A DNA stretch of 64,000 nt from JAAYCI01 sp031551695 (GTDB taxonomy: Bacteria; Bacillota; Clostridia; Oscillospirales; Ruminococcaceae), in assembly GCA_031551695.1 (NCBI GenBank), contig JAVBNG010000021.1, forward strand, positions 1-64,000, read 5' to 3'. The notes under the pieces were generated by a model. That model saw nothing but the letters and a program-made list of their open reading frames with translations. It searched no databases and had not been told where the DNA came from. The first letter of the stretch is position 1; each line of letters begins with the position of its first letter. Shown here one piece after another: positions 52,353-62,035 of the stretch. A program made the translations under genes and the position numbers.

Positions 52353-52404
52353 GAGTGGCCCGATTGGGCGAGCCGAAGGCCGGTTGGCATGGAAAGGAAC
52401 TCAT

Positions 52405-53961
52405 TTGCTGAAAAAAATTCTGCGCGTCGTTTTGTCAAAAACCTTTTTGTTCGCCCTGTTGCTGCTTTTGCAAATCGGGCTTTTGGGCTGGCTGGTGTAC
52501 ATGTTTGCATCCGCCGGCTTTGCGGCATACGCCATTTTAATGGGCATCTCTGTTCTGGTGGTTATGGGGGTGCTCAGTTCCGACGAAACAAACCCCGCCT
52601 ACAAGCTGCTTTGGCTCATCGTGGTGGTGGTGCTGCCGGTGTTCGGCGCGTTGTTTTACCTTTTGTGGGGCCACCACCAGGTGCCCTCTCGTATCCGCTG
52701 GCACATGACGGACATCGACATGCGGGCCAATGTGTCTCTGCGGCAGGACATTGCCACGCTGGAGCACTTGGAAAAAGAAGACCCGCACCTGGCCAAAAGC
52801 GCCGGATATTTGTTCAACCACGCCTTTTCGCCGGTGTACCCCTGCGAATCGGCGGAGTATTTCCCGCTGGGGGAAGACTTTTTTCCCCGGTTTTTGGAAA
52901 CCGTGAAAAACGCCAAGCGTTTCATTTTCATGCAGTACTATATCATGGAGCCGGGCGAGATGCTGGACCAAACGGTGGAACTGCTGGCCCAAAAGGCCGC
53001 CGAGGGCGTGGACGTGCGCATCATCTGGGACGGCTTCGGCTCGCTGTTCACCATGCCGAACAGCTATGCCAAAATGATGCGTGCCAAAGGCATCAAGTGC
53101 CATGTGTACAGCCCGCTGAAGTTCACCATCCACATGTCGCACTACGCCATGCTGAACCACCGCGACCACCGCAAAATTGCCGCCATCGACGGCAATGTGG
53201 CATTTACCGGGGGGCTTAACTTCGCGGATGAATACATCAACGTGAAGGAACGCTTCGGCGTGTGGAAAGACACGGCCCTGATGGTGAAGGGCGAGGCCGC
53301 CTACAGCATGACCACCATTTTTTTGCGTACCTGGGATTTTGTGGCCGGCGTGAAAACCGATTTTGAGGCCTACCGCCCCGCGCGGGACCACACGGTGGAA
53401 AAATGTATGCGCCGCGGCTATGTGCAGCCCTATTGGGACTCCCCGCTGGACGAAGAGAACGTGTCGGAAAACGCGTACATGAACGTGCTGCACCACGCAA
53501 AAGACTATGTGTACATCTGCACGCCGTACCTGATTTTGGACTATGAGATGATCACCTCTCTTGCATTGGCGGCCAAGTGCGGCGTGGACGTGCGCATCAT
53601 CACCCCCGGCATTCCGGACAAAAAACTGGTGTACTGGGTAACGCAAAGCTATTACCATGTTCTTTTGAGCGAAGGCGTGCGTATTTTTGAGTATACCCCC
53701 GGCTTCAACCATGCAAAGATGTATGTGTCGGACGATTCCTCCGCCATTGTGGGCAGCGCAAACATGGATTTCCGCAGCCTGTACCTGCATTTTGAAAACT
53801 GCGTGTCCTTTTACGGCGGCCACATGGTGGGCGACGTGAAGCGCGACATGCTGGATATGTTTGAAGCTAGCCACGAGGTGACGCTGGAGGAAGTGCGCGC
53901 CACGCCCGCCTTGAAGCGCGCCGTGCAAATTGTGGCAAAGTTTTTTGCGCCCATGTTATAG
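52405..53961 (+). CDS. cls: Cardiolipin synthase (phospholipase D superfamily)
   Basis: The 518-residue protein begins with TTG at 52405 behind AAAGGA. Two N-terminal membrane helices (about 1-30 and 35-75) precede two PLD domains, with HRKIAAID near 260 and HAKMYVSDDSSAIVGSANMD near 437, both complete HxKx4D motifs. It condenses two phosphatidylglycerols to cardiolipin and glycerol at the inner membrane face. A longer in-frame extension overlaps the upstream gene and is not real. Its TAG stop begins repeat copy A. Confidence 0.92.
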   Translation: MLKKILRVVLSKTFLFALLLLLQIGLLGWLVYMFASAGFAAYAILMGISVLVVMGVLSSDETNPAYKLLWLIVVVVLPVFGALFYLLWGHHQVPSRIRWHMTDIDMRANVSLRQDIATLEHLEKEDPHLAKSAGYLFNHAFSPVYPCESAEYFPLGEDFFPRFLETVKNAKRFIFMQYYIMEPGEMLDQTVELLAQKAAEGVDVRIIWDGFGSLFTMPNSYAKMMRAKGIKCHVYSPLKFTIHMSHYAMLNHRDHRKIAAIDGNVAFTGGLNFADEYINVKERFGVWKDTALMVKGEAAYSMTTIFLRTWDFVAGVKTDFEAYRPARDHTVEKCMRRGYVQPYWDSPLDEENVSENAYMNVLHHAKDYVYICTPYLILDYEMITSLALAAKCGVDVRIITPGIPDKKLVYWVTQSYYHVLLSEGVRIFEYTPGFNHAKMYVSDDSSAIVGSANMDFRSLYLHFENCVSFYGGHMVGDVKRDMLDMFEASHEVTLEEVRATPALKRAVQIVAKFFAPML

Positions 53962-54085
53962 GCCGGTGCCCGGCCGGCCGGTATCGCGGGCGCGTGATCG
54001 CGCCGGAACAATATCGCGCCAAAGATGCAACGCATCTTTGGCGCTCGGGTGCTAATGGCCGGCTTGCGCCGTTGGTGGTTTGCTT
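53959..54085 (+). repeat. Dispersed hairpin repeat (family 1), copy A, starts at cls stop codon
   Basis: TAG-GCCGGTGCCCGGCC starts at the stop codon. Two TATCGCG words follow, then a perfect 13-bp hairpin GCGCCAAAGATGC-AAC-GCATCTTTGGCGC (54016-54044) and GGGTGC, CCGG, TTGCGCCGTTGG. The second half matches copy B; the first half matches copies C and D. Confidence 0.75.
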
Positions 54086-54159
54086 GCGCAAGTATGGCAA
54101 ATCATTGTCCTTTTACAAGTGGCACAAATTATAAAAAATAGAGCAGGAGTGTGCGTTTT

Positions 54160-55197
54160 ATGGTGACATCCAGCCTGTACGGCGTTACCCGGAAGGGCGA
54201 AAAAGTATACGCTTTTTCGTTGATGAACAAAAACGGCGTGGAGGTGCGCACCATCAGCTTCGGCTGCCGCATCACGCACATTCTGCTGCCGGACGAGCGC
54301 CCCCGCCCTACGGACATCGTGCTGGGCTTCGACACTTTGGCCGAGTACGAGGCAGACCATTCTTTTCAGGGCGCCGTGGTGGGCCGCTTTGCAAACCGCA
54401 TCGCGGGCGCAAAGTACACCCTGGAAGGCCGCACCTGCACACTGCTGAAAAACGACGGGAACAACTATCTGCACGGCCACATGGACCAGCACGTGTGGAA
54501 ACCTGAGATCGTGGGCGAAAGCAGCGTGCGGTTCACCACCACGTCGCCCGCCGGGGAAGACGGCTTTCCCGGCAACGTGCGGGCTGGTGTCACCTATACC
54601 TTGAGCGACAGCAACGAGCTTTCGCTGGATTACCGCGCCGTAACGGACGAGGCGACGCCCATCAACCTGACGAACCACACCTATTTCAACCTTGCGGGGC
54701 CGTTCAGCGAAAGCGTTTTGAACCAAAAGCTGTGGCTTGGCAGCCGCTCGTTTTTAGAGACCAACTCCGAGCTGCTTCCCACCGGCCGCGCCCTGCGCGT
54801 GGACAACACCCCCTTTGACTTCCGCACGGAAAAGCTGGTGGGGCGCGACATTCGCGTCGACGACCCCCAGCTGCTGATTGCCGATGGCTACGACCACTGC
54901 TTTCTGCTGGCAAAGCCCACGCCCGGCCAGCTGAGCCTTGCCGCCGTGCTGACGGACCCCGCCAGCCGCGCCAGCATGCGCATGTACACCACCCAGCCCG
55001 CCGTGCAGCTGTACACCGGCAATTTTTTAGACGCGCACACAAAAGGGAAACGCAAACGCCCCTTTTTGCCCAAAAGCGCCCTGTGCCTGGAAACCCAGGG
55101 CTGCCCCGACGCGCCGAACCAGCCCCGCTTCCCCAGCAGCATTTTGCAGCCTGGCGGGCGGTACCACCATGCAACGGTGTTCAAATTTTTTTATTAA
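54160..55197 (+). CDS. galM: Aldose 1-epimerase (galactose mutarotase)
   Basis: The 345-residue protein has conserved segments VVGRFANRIAGAKY, NYLHGHMDQHVWK (one active-site His), TNHTYFNLAG (second His) and DGYDHCF, plus ETQGCPDAPN at the C terminus with the catalytic-acid Glu. It interconverts alpha and beta hexoses in the cytoplasm. GGAG lies 10 bases upstream of the ATG; a GTG three codons earlier is less likely. It is monocistronic. Confidence 0.9.
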   Translation: MVTSSLYGVTRKGEKVYAFSLMNKNGVEVRTISFGCRITHILLPDERPRPTDIVLGFDTLAEYEADHSFQGAVVGRFANRIAGAKYTLEGRTCTLLKNDGNNYLHGHMDQHVWKPEIVGESSVRFTTTSPAGEDGFPGNVRAGVTYTLSDSNELSLDYRAVTDEATPINLTNHTYFNLAGPFSESVLNQKLWLGSRSFLETNSELLPTGRALRVDNTPFDFRTEKLVGRDIRVDDPQLLIADGYDHCFLLAKPTPGQLSLAAVLTDPASRASMRMYTTQPAVQLYTGNFLDAHTKGKRKRPFLPKSALCLETQGCPDAPNQPRFPSSILQPGGRYHHATVFKFFY

Positions 55198-55226
55198 AGC
55201 TATTTTTGGCACAGCGAAGCAGCTTC

Positions 55227-55270
55227 AAAACAGCGGCCTTTCCGCGCAAAACGCGGCAAGGCTGTTTTTT
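55227..55270 (+). terminator. Terminator of the aldose epimerase gene
   Basis: AAAACAGC and CCTT arms pair with AAGG and GCTGTTTT, enclosing GCG/CGC. A T-run follows. Confidence 0.75.
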
Positions 55271-55332
55271 CGATTTTTTTTGCCGTCTTTTTGGGCTACA
55301 CTGCCATCACCACAACAGAAAGGTGGTTTCAA

Positions 55333-55512
55333 ATGATGGAACATGACCGCTCCCTTTGGGAAAAGGCCAGGGACGAAGCCAAGGAACTGAAAGCTAAAGC
55401 CTCGTCCTCGGCGAAAAAAACTGCCGACGGCGTGAAAGAAGGCGCCGCCGACACCAAAGCCTCCGCCAAGAAAATGACGAACGATGTGAAGGACAAAATG
55501 AACCGTATGTAG
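55333..55512 (+). CDS. Small Lys/Ala-rich helical protein
   Basis: The 59-residue protein starts behind AAAGGTGG. It is charged and amphipathic, with repeats of the type AKKTADGVKEGAADTKASAKK. Composition recalls CsbD/YtxH or LEA-like stress proteins, but I cannot assign a family. It has no signal peptide. A strong terminator follows 22 bases after the stop, so it is a compact, probably well expressed gene. Confidence 0.65.
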   Translation: MMEHDRSLWEKARDEAKELKAKASSSAKKTADGVKEGAADTKASAKKMTNDVKDKMNRM

Positions 55513-55533
55513 TTTGCCCGCATCACCCTATAG

Positions 55534-55564
55534 AAAAAGCCGCACCCGATGGGTGCGGCTTTTT
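55534..55564. terminator. Bidirectional terminator between the small helical protein and cysE
   Basis: AAAAAGCCGCACCC-GAT-GGGTGCGGCTTTTT is a perfect 14-bp stem with A/T tracts on both sides. It serves the two convergent genes. Confidence 0.9.
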
Positions 55565-55598
55565 GTTCGCAGCAGTTTTTGCATGTTTTCATTTAAAA

Positions 55599-56267
55599 CT
55601 AATCAATTTCTTCCGGAATATCATTTTCTTCCACCCGCAGGCGCTGGCTGCGTTCGCGCTCCAGGGCGCTTATTTTGCGCTCCATTTCGGCAATGCGCTG
55701 CTCAATAACGTTGGGGTAGTCCCGCTGGTCCAAATCATCGCTGGCAACACAGCGGATGGCCCCGCGCTTCACCACCACGGCGGGCGAGCCCACGGCGGTG
55801 GCGTTTGGCGGGATGTCCGCCAGCACGGTGCTGTTTGCACCCACGCGGCTGCCGTGGCCAATGGTAATGGGCCCCAGAACCTTCACGCCCGCGCCCAGCA
55901 GCACGTCGTCTTCCACAGTGGGGTGGCGTTTGCCCTTGTCCTTGCCGGTGCCGCCCAGGGTAACGCCGTGGTAAATGGTGACGTTGTTGCCCACAATGGC
56001 CGTTTCACCGATAACGATGCCCGCGCCGTGGTCGATGAACAAATTGTCGCCGATGGTGGCCCCGGGGTGGATCTCGATATTGGTGAAGCCGCGGCCCCAC
56101 TGGCTTACCATGCGCGCCAAAAAGAAATGCTTATGCGTGTAAAACCAGTGGCTCACCCTGTAATAAATCAGCGCGTGGAAGCCGGGGTACAGCAGCATCA
56201 CCTGCGCAAGGCTGCCGCCGGCCGGGTCTTTTTTTAAAATATTCCGGGCATCACTTACAAGGCCCAT
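55599..56267 (-). CDS. cysE: Serine O-acetyltransferase (short CysE/EpsC type)
   Basis: The 222-residue protein has an N-terminal helical part (YPGFHALIYYRVSHWFYTH) and a left-handed hexapeptide-repeat helix with IEIHPGATIGDNLFIDHGAGIVIGE (split as IEIHPGA and FIDHGAGIVIGE) and YHGVTLGGTGK, the substrate and acetyl-CoA sites. It makes O-acetylserine for cysteine synthesis. A C-terminal charged coil (IAEMERKISALERERSQ) extends the usual end. The start at 56267 follows AGGTGG. It is the last gene after gpmI. Confidence 0.9.
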   Translation of the reverse strand: MGLVSDARNILKKDPAGGSLAQVMLLYPGFHALIYYRVSHWFYTHKHFFLARMVSQWGRGFTNIEIHPGATIGDNLFIDHGAGIVIGETAIVGNNVTIYHGVTLGGTGKDKGKRHPTVEDDVLLGAGVKVLGPITIGHGSRVGANSTVLADIPPNATAVGSPAVVVKRGAIRCVASDDLDQRDYPNVIEQRIAEMERKISALERERSQRLRVEENDIPEEID

Positions 56268-56326
56268 GAGGTCCACCTTTTTGCCGCGCCAACCAGAGCG
56301 TATTCCCGCTCCAAAGGCTGTGGGGG

Positions 56327-57856
56327 TTATTCGACAATGCTTTTCCCGCTCATTTCCGGCGGCTGGGGCAGGCCCATCAGCTTCAGGATGGTGGGCGAAA
56401 GGTCGGCCAGCACCGCGCCTTCGCGCAATTTCACGTCCCCCGCGCCGATGACTACCAGCGGCACCGGGTTTGTAGTGTGGGCCGTGAAGGGGCTGCCGTC
56501 CGGTTCGTACATTTTGTCCGCGTTGCCGTGGTCGGCGGTCAAAATCATCGCGCCGCCTTCCCGCAACACTGCGTCTATCACCTTGCCCACAGCGGCATCC
56601 ACCGCCTCCACAGCGGCTTTGGCGGCGTCGAACACACCGGTGTGGCCCACCATGTCGCAGTTAGCAAAGTTCAAAATAATCACGTCATACTTGCCGCTTT
56701 CAATACGCTTCACGCACTCGTCGGCCACTTCCGGCGCGCTCATTTCGGGCTGCAAATCGTAGGTAGCCACCTTGGGGCTGGCAATGAGGGCGCGGTCCTC
56801 CCCTTCGAAGGGAGCCTCCACGCCGCCGTTGAAAAAGAAGGTGACATGGGCGTATTTTTCCGTCTCCGCAATGCGCAGCTGGGTTTTGCCGCACGCGGCA
56901 AGGTAGGCTCCCAGCACGTTGGCAAGCCCCTGCGGCGGGAAGGCCACCTTCACGTTGGGCATGGTGGCGTCGTACTGGGTGAAGCACACATAATCCAGCG
57001 GGAAGCGCCCGTTTTTGCGCGCAAAGCCGTCGAAGGCGTCGTCCACAAAGGTGCGGGTGATCTCCCGCGCGCGGTCCGGCCGGAAGTTGAAGAAAACGAA
57101 GCTGTCGTCTGCGGCCACCCGGCCGCCCTCGCAGGTAACGACGGGGATGACAAACTCGTCCGTCACTTTGTTTGCGTAGGACGCCGCCATGGCCGCCGCC
57201 GGTTCTACTGCGGGTAATTTATTGCCAATTTCGTCCTCTCCGTATACAAAAGCGGCGTAGGCTTTTTCCACGCGTTCCCAGCGGTTGTCGCGGTCCATGG
57301 CGTAGTAGCGGCCGGAGATGGTGGCGAGTTGCCCCACGCCAATCTCCCGCATTTTTGCCAGCAATTCCTCAATGAAGCCCTTGCCGCTTTCCGGCGGCAC
57401 GTCGCGGCCGTCCATAACGGCGTGGACGTACACCTCGCTGAGGCCGCGGTTTTTGGCCATTTGCAGCAAAGCGTACAGATGGGTGTTGTGGCTGTGCACG
57501 CCGCCGTCGCTCACAAGGCCCATCAGGTGCAGGGCGTGGCCGGTGTTTTTGGCGTGGTCTACCGCTTCGGTGAGGGCGGGATTTTCAAAAAAGTCACCGT
57601 CCGCAATGGCCTTGGTGATGCGGGTAAGCTCCTGGTACACAATGCGCCCCGCGCCGATATTGGTGTGGCCCACCTCGCTGTTGCCCATCTGGCCGTCCGG
57701 CAGGCCCACGTCCATACCGGAAGCGCCGATGAGGGTGTGGGGGTACTCTTTAAAATAGCGGTCAAGGTTCGGCGTTTCGGCCGCCGTGATGGCGTTGCCG
57801 TAGGAATCGGGGTTGTTGCCGAAGCCGTCTAAAATGCAAAGCATAACTGGTTTCAT
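56327..57856 (-). CDS. gpmI: 2,3-bisphosphoglycerate-independent phosphoglycerate mutase
   Basis: The 509-residue metalloenzyme of the alkaline phosphatase superfamily has the metal-binding ILDGFG, the phosphorylated Ser60 in MGNSEVGHTN, VMDGRDVPP near 148 and TADHGNADKM near 440. It interconverts 3- and 2-phosphoglycerate using two Mn2+. It follows pgk and tpiA on the same strand in the lower-glycolysis block. A GC-rich hairpin containing GCCGATATC lies in the spacer upstream (57899-57930). Confidence 0.95.
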   Translation of the reverse strand: MKPVMLCILDGFGNNPDSYGNAITAAETPNLDRYFKEYPHTLIGASGMDVGLPDGQMGNSEVGHTNIGAGRIVYQELTRITKAIADGDFFENPALTEAVDHAKNTGHALHLMGLVSDGGVHSHNTHLYALLQMAKNRGLSEVYVHAVMDGRDVPPESGKGFIEELLAKMREIGVGQLATISGRYYAMDRDNRWERVEKAYAAFVYGEDEIGNKLPAVEPAAAMAASYANKVTDEFVIPVVTCEGGRVAADDSFVFFNFRPDRAREITRTFVDDAFDGFARKNGRFPLDYVCFTQYDATMPNVKVAFPPQGLANVLGAYLAACGKTQLRIAETEKYAHVTFFFNGGVEAPFEGEDRALIASPKVATYDLQPEMSAPEVADECVKRIESGKYDVIILNFANCDMVGHTGVFDAAKAAVEAVDAAVGKVIDAVLREGGAMILTADHGNADKMYEPDGSPFTAHTTNPVPLVVIGAGDVKLREGAVLADLSPTILKLMGLPQPPEMSGKSIVE

Positions 57857-57975
57857 GGGAAGGTCTCTTTTCTATTCATCATTTCATTCGCAGAAAGCGC
57901 ACGGCCGATATCCGGGCGCACGCTTTCCGTTAATTTATCAAGCAGAAGTATAGCACAAACGGTGCATTTTGTACA

Positions 57976-58050
57976 GACTGGCAGCCTGCGCCCAGAGCGC
58001 AAAAGATGCTTTGCATCTTTATGCGCGATATCGGCTGGCCGGGCACCGGC

Positions 58051-58053
<3 letters not shown>
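57976..58053 (-). repeat. Dispersed hairpin repeat (family 1), copy C, starts at tpiA stop codon
   Basis: On the minus strand TAG-GCCGGTGCCCGGCC is followed by GCCGATATCGCGC, hairpin AAAGATGC-AAA-GCATCTTT, then GCGCTCTGGGCGCA. It matches copy A closely in the stop-codon part and hairpin. Confidence 0.75.
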
Positions 58054-58818
<765 letters not shown>

Positions 58819-58853
58819 TGTAGTTTCTCCCTATTTTACGTTTGTGCGGCGCC

Positions 58854-60059
58854 CTATGCGTTTTGGATGGCGGCGATGCCGGGCAGCTCTTTTCCCTCCA
58901 GATACTCAAGGGACGCGCCGCCGCCGGTGGAAATGTGGGTCATTTTGTCGGCCAGGCCCAGCTGCATCACAGCCGCGGCGGAATCGCCCCCGCCAATGAC
59001 GGTGGTGGCGCCGCTGTCCGCCATGGCTTTGGCCACGGCCAGCGTGCCCGCGCATAGCACCGGGTTTTCAAACACGCCCATGGGGCCGTTCCACACCACG
59101 GTCTTCGCTGTTTTAATCGCGTTTGCAAACAGCTTTTCGCTTTCCGGCCCGATGTCGAGGCCAAGCTCGTCCGCCGGGATGGCGTTTGCCGCCGTGGTGG
59201 CAACGTCCACCTTGGCGTCGATGGGGTCCGGGAAGGACTTGCAGTTCACGCTGTCCACAGGCAGCAGCAGCTTCACGCCTTTTTCTTCCGCTTTTTTCAG
59301 CATGTCGCGGCAGTAGTCCAGCTTTTCGTTGTCCACAAGGCTTTTGCCCACTTCCAACCCTTGTGCTTTCAGGAAAGTGTAAGCCATGCCGCCGCCGATG
59401 ATAAGCACGTCCACCTTGCCCAGCAAATTGTCGATGACGTTCAGCTTGTCCGCCACTTTCGCACCGCCCAAAATGGCCACAAACGGGCGCTCCGGGTTAT
59501 TCACGGCGTTGCCGAGGTATTCGATCTCCTTGCCCATCAAATAGCCAACGGCGGTGGTTTTCACATAACCGGTAACGCCCACGGTGGACGAATGCGCCCG
59601 GTGGGAAGAGCCAAAGGCGTCGTCCACATACACGTCGCACAGGGCGGCCAGGTCTTTGGAAAAAGCTTCGCCGTTTTTGGTCTCCTCCGGGCGGAAACGG
59701 GTGTTTTGCAGCAATACCACGTCGCCGTCCTTCATGCCCGCAATCACGGCCTTGGCTTTGTCGCCCGCCACCATATCGTCGTCGGCAAAGGCGACGGGCT
59801 TGCCCAGCAATTCCGCCAGGCGCTTAGCCGCCGGGGCCAGGGAGAAGGCCGGGTCCGGCCCCTTCGGCTTGCCCAGGTGGCTGCACAGAATCACCTTGCC
59901 GCCGTCTTTTATCAGCTTTTCAATGGTGGGCAGCGCCGCGCGGATGCGGTTGTCGTTCGTGATCTCGCCGTTTTTCAGCGGCACGTTGAAATCCACACGC
60001 ACCAAAACGCGTTTGCCCGCCACATTGATGTCGTCTACCGTCACTTTTCCAAGGCCCAT
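58854..60059 (-). CDS. pgk: Phosphoglycerate kinase
   Basis: The 401-residue two-domain kinase has RVDFNVPLKNG at the start, LCSHLGKPKG, GGAKVADKL, the nucleotide-site NGPMGVFE near 325 and GGGDSAAAV near 355. It makes ATP from 1,3-bisphosphoglycerate. A sigma-A promoter lies about 145 bases upstream, with a TCGATGG/CCATCGA hairpin in the leader. It is the first gene of pgk-tpiA-gpmI; gap is not present. Confidence 0.97.
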   Translation of the reverse strand: MGLGKVTVDDINVAGKRVLVRVDFNVPLKNGEITNDNRIRAALPTIEKLIKDGGKVILCSHLGKPKGPDPAFSLAPAAKRLAELLGKPVAFADDDMVAGDKAKAVIAGMKDGDVVLLQNTRFRPEETKNGEAFSKDLAALCDVYVDDAFGSSHRAHSSTVGVTGYVKTTAVGYLMGKEIEYLGNAVNNPERPFVAILGGAKVADKLNVIDNLLGKVDVLIIGGGMAYTFLKAQGLEVGKSLVDNEKLDYCRDMLKKAEEKGVKLLLPVDSVNCKSFPDPIDAKVDVATTAANAIPADELGLDIGPESEKLFANAIKTAKTVVWNGPMGVFENPVLCAGTLAVAKAMADSGATTVIGGGDSAAAVMQLGLADKMTHISTGGGASLEYLEGKELPGIAAIQNA

Positions 60060-60202
60060 GTCGTCCGTCCTTTCTGTTTGCAGAAGCGGCAGTTGCGCCG
60101 CGCCTGCCGGGGTGTATCGGCTGGAATGCTTTCAGGGTGATATCGATGGGGCCATCGACGAAAAAATAGAGTATGTTAAAAAAATAATTATCTGCCTTGC
60201 TT

Positions 60203-60231
60203 ATTATACTGGATTGGGATAAGGGGTGCAA
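60203..60231 (-). promoter_or_regulatory. Sigma-A promoter of the pgk operon
   Basis: TTGCAC (60226-60231) and TATAAT (60203-60208) are exactly 17 bases apart on the minus strand. Confidence 0.8.
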
Positions 60232-60264
60232 GGGGGATATTGGCGCGAGCATGCACAGCGTCGT

Positions 60265-60439
60265 GATTGGTTTGCGCGTAAGCGTCATCGTCAGCCGCAA
60301 GGCAAACGAAGAACATTGCAACACATTGTACGGCGCGTGCCGCGAAGGTAGATGCGCGTCGCGCACACCAAGCGCGATGTTGTATGGATACGAGGCACGC
60401 ATGCCATATGCAGGCGCGGCATTGCGCCATGCCCCAAGG
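60265..60439 (-). repeat. Dispersed intergenic repeat (family 2), copy beside pgk
   Basis: In minus-strand order it has CCTTGGGG, CATCTACCTTC, CTTGCGGCTGA and a GCTT..GCGCA word, the same order as 26740-26911. The distance between the two 11-base words is 53 here and 56 there. It fills most of the 420-base spacer between the dipeptidase and pgk, and has no coding potential. Confidence 0.45.
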
Positions 60440-60479
60440 CCTCAAGCCCCGATCCTTAGCCCAAACCACGTCCAATACC

Positions 60480-61892
60480 CTAAATATCCAGCAGCTCATA
60501 CAGCGCCAAAATATACACCTTCAGCGCCGTTTTCATGTCGGCAAGGCTGGCGCCCTCGTTGGCCATGTGCTCGGCCCCGGCAAAGGGCGGGTTTTTGTGC
60601 GCCGGGAAATGCGGCCCAAAGCTGACGGCGTTTTTGAAATGCCGCGCGTAGGTGCCCCCGCCGATGGTGAAAGTCTCGCCTTTTTCGCCCGTTGCCGCCT
60701 CAAACGCGCGCAGCAGCGCCTGCACCTCGGGCGAGTTCGGGTCCTGGTAGAACAGGGGCACGTCGGTGCTGTTTGCAAGGGCCGCGCCGTGTTTTGCGGC
60801 CGCCTGCGCAATTTTTTCCGCCAGCGCATCGCCCGTGGTAGCGCCGGGGTAGCGGATGTTGATGTTTTGCACCATGCGGCCGTTTTCCATTTTGATGGTG
60901 CCGCCAATGCAGGTGAGCGGGCCGAACTGCTCATCGCGGCAGGCAATGCCGAGACTGCCGCCGTCCGTGCGGGGCAAAATGCCGTTCAGCAGTTCCAAAA
61001 AAGCACGTTCCTTTTCGCCGGCCAGGCCGTTTTCCAAAAGGTAGGCCACCAGCACGCCAATGGCGTTCACGCCGCCTTCCGGCTTTGCCGCATGGGCGCT
61101 TTTGCCTGTGGCGGTAATGATGGCGGTGCCGCTTTGGGCTTCCACCACAATACCCGGGGCGTTTGCAAGGGCTTTGCCGCCGGTTTGCACCGTGCAGCGC
61201 GCCAGCGCGGGCACCACATTGCCGGCAAGGCCGCCGGAAAATTCCGTGATCACGGCGTCACCGCCCAAATCGCCGGAAACGATATCCCCGGAAAACAGGC
61301 CCTTTTCGCCCACGCATACGGGGAAATCGGCATCCGGCGAAAAACAGAACGCCGGTTCGCCCACGGCACTTAAATAGGCCGGAAGGTCGCCCATGCCGCT
61401 TTCCTCGTTCGTGCCCAGCACCGTGTGCAGGGTGTGCTTCGGCGCGCGGCCCTCTTCGGCGTAGGTTTCGTCCAAAAATTTGGCCGCGTACAGGCACAAA
61501 ACGGCGGGGCCCTTGTCGTCCAGCACGCCGCGGCCAATCAGCCAGCCGTCCTGCACGCGCAGGGCAAAGGGGTCCGCGTCCCAGCCGTCGCCCGCGGGCA
61601 CAATGTCCACGTGGGTAACGGTGGCAATGGCGCTGTCCGTTTGGCCGGGCAATATTGCCCAGCCCACGCGGCCCTCGGCCTCTTTTGTTTCAAAACCCAT
61701 GCGCGCCGCCATGGCCAAAGCGGCGTTTAGCGCGGCCTTTGGCCCGGGGCCAAACGGCGCGCCCGGCGCGGCCTCGCCCTCCACACTGTTCACCGCCACC
61801 AGCGCGGCCATGTCCCTGATGATATGTTCCTCCTGCTGCGCAATGAACGCGTCCGCCGCGCGGCAAAGCTCCTCCGGTGTGCGTTTTCCCAT
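60480..61892 (-). CDS. M20 family dipeptidase (PepV/Sapep-like)
   Basis: The 470-residue zinc peptidase starts at 61892 behind AGGAGG. Metal ligands and catalytic residues are in THVDIVPAG (His, Asp), RGVLDDKGP (Asp), GTNEESGMGD (general-base Glu and ligand Glu) and SPDADFPV. The C-terminal ligand His is in FPAHKNPPFAGAEHM. PepV-like enzymes cleave a broad set of dipeptides in the cytoplasm, suiting an amino-acid fermenter. A sigma-A promoter lies immediately upstream, divergent from the PdaA-like gene. Confidence 0.88.
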   Translation of the reverse strand: MGKRTPEELCRAADAFIAQQEEHIIRDMAALVAVNSVEGEAAPGAPFGPGPKAALNAALAMAARMGFETKEAEGRVGWAILPGQTDSAIATVTHVDIVPAGDGWDADPFALRVQDGWLIGRGVLDDKGPAVLCLYAAKFLDETYAEEGRAPKHTLHTVLGTNEESGMGDLPAYLSAVGEPAFCFSPDADFPVCVGEKGLFSGDIVSGDLGGDAVITEFSGGLAGNVVPALARCTVQTGGKALANAPGIVVEAQSGTAIITATGKSAHAAKPEGGVNAIGVLVAYLLENGLAGEKERAFLELLNGILPRTDGGSLGIACRDEQFGPLTCIGGTIKMENGRMVQNINIRYPGATTGDALAEKIAQAAAKHGAALANSTDVPLFYQDPNSPEVQALLRAFEAATGEKGETFTIGGGTYARHFKNAVSFGPHFPAHKNPPFAGAEHMANEGASLADMKTALKVYILALYELLDI

Positions 61893-61932
61893 TTGTGCGC
61901 CTCCTGCTGTTTCATTTCTCGCCTGCCTAAAC

Positions 61933-61961
61933 AGTATAACTTTTTTTTGATAATTTCTCAA
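61933..61961 (-). promoter_or_regulatory. Sigma-A promoter of the dipeptidase
   Basis: TTGAGA (61956-61961) and TATACT (61933-61938) are 17 bases apart on the minus strand. Confidence 0.75.
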
Positions 61962-61966
61962 TCGCA

Positions 61967-61995
61967 TTGAAAAGCACCGGGGGAACCCGTATAAT
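61967..61995 (+). promoter_or_regulatory. Sigma-A promoter of the PdaA-like gene
   Basis: TTGAAA (61967-61972) and TATAAT (61990-61995) are 17 bases apart. The two divergent -35 boxes are only five bases apart. Confidence 0.8.
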
Positions 61996-62035
61996 TAAGT
62001 CTGGTATTTTTTTACTATACGCGAAAGGATCGGAC

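Noticed and set aside
52186..52404. N-terminal extension of cardiolipin synthase to 52186
   Set aside because: It overlaps the cyclophilin gene in another frame. The TTG at 52405 has a ribosome binding site and directly precedes the first membrane helix.
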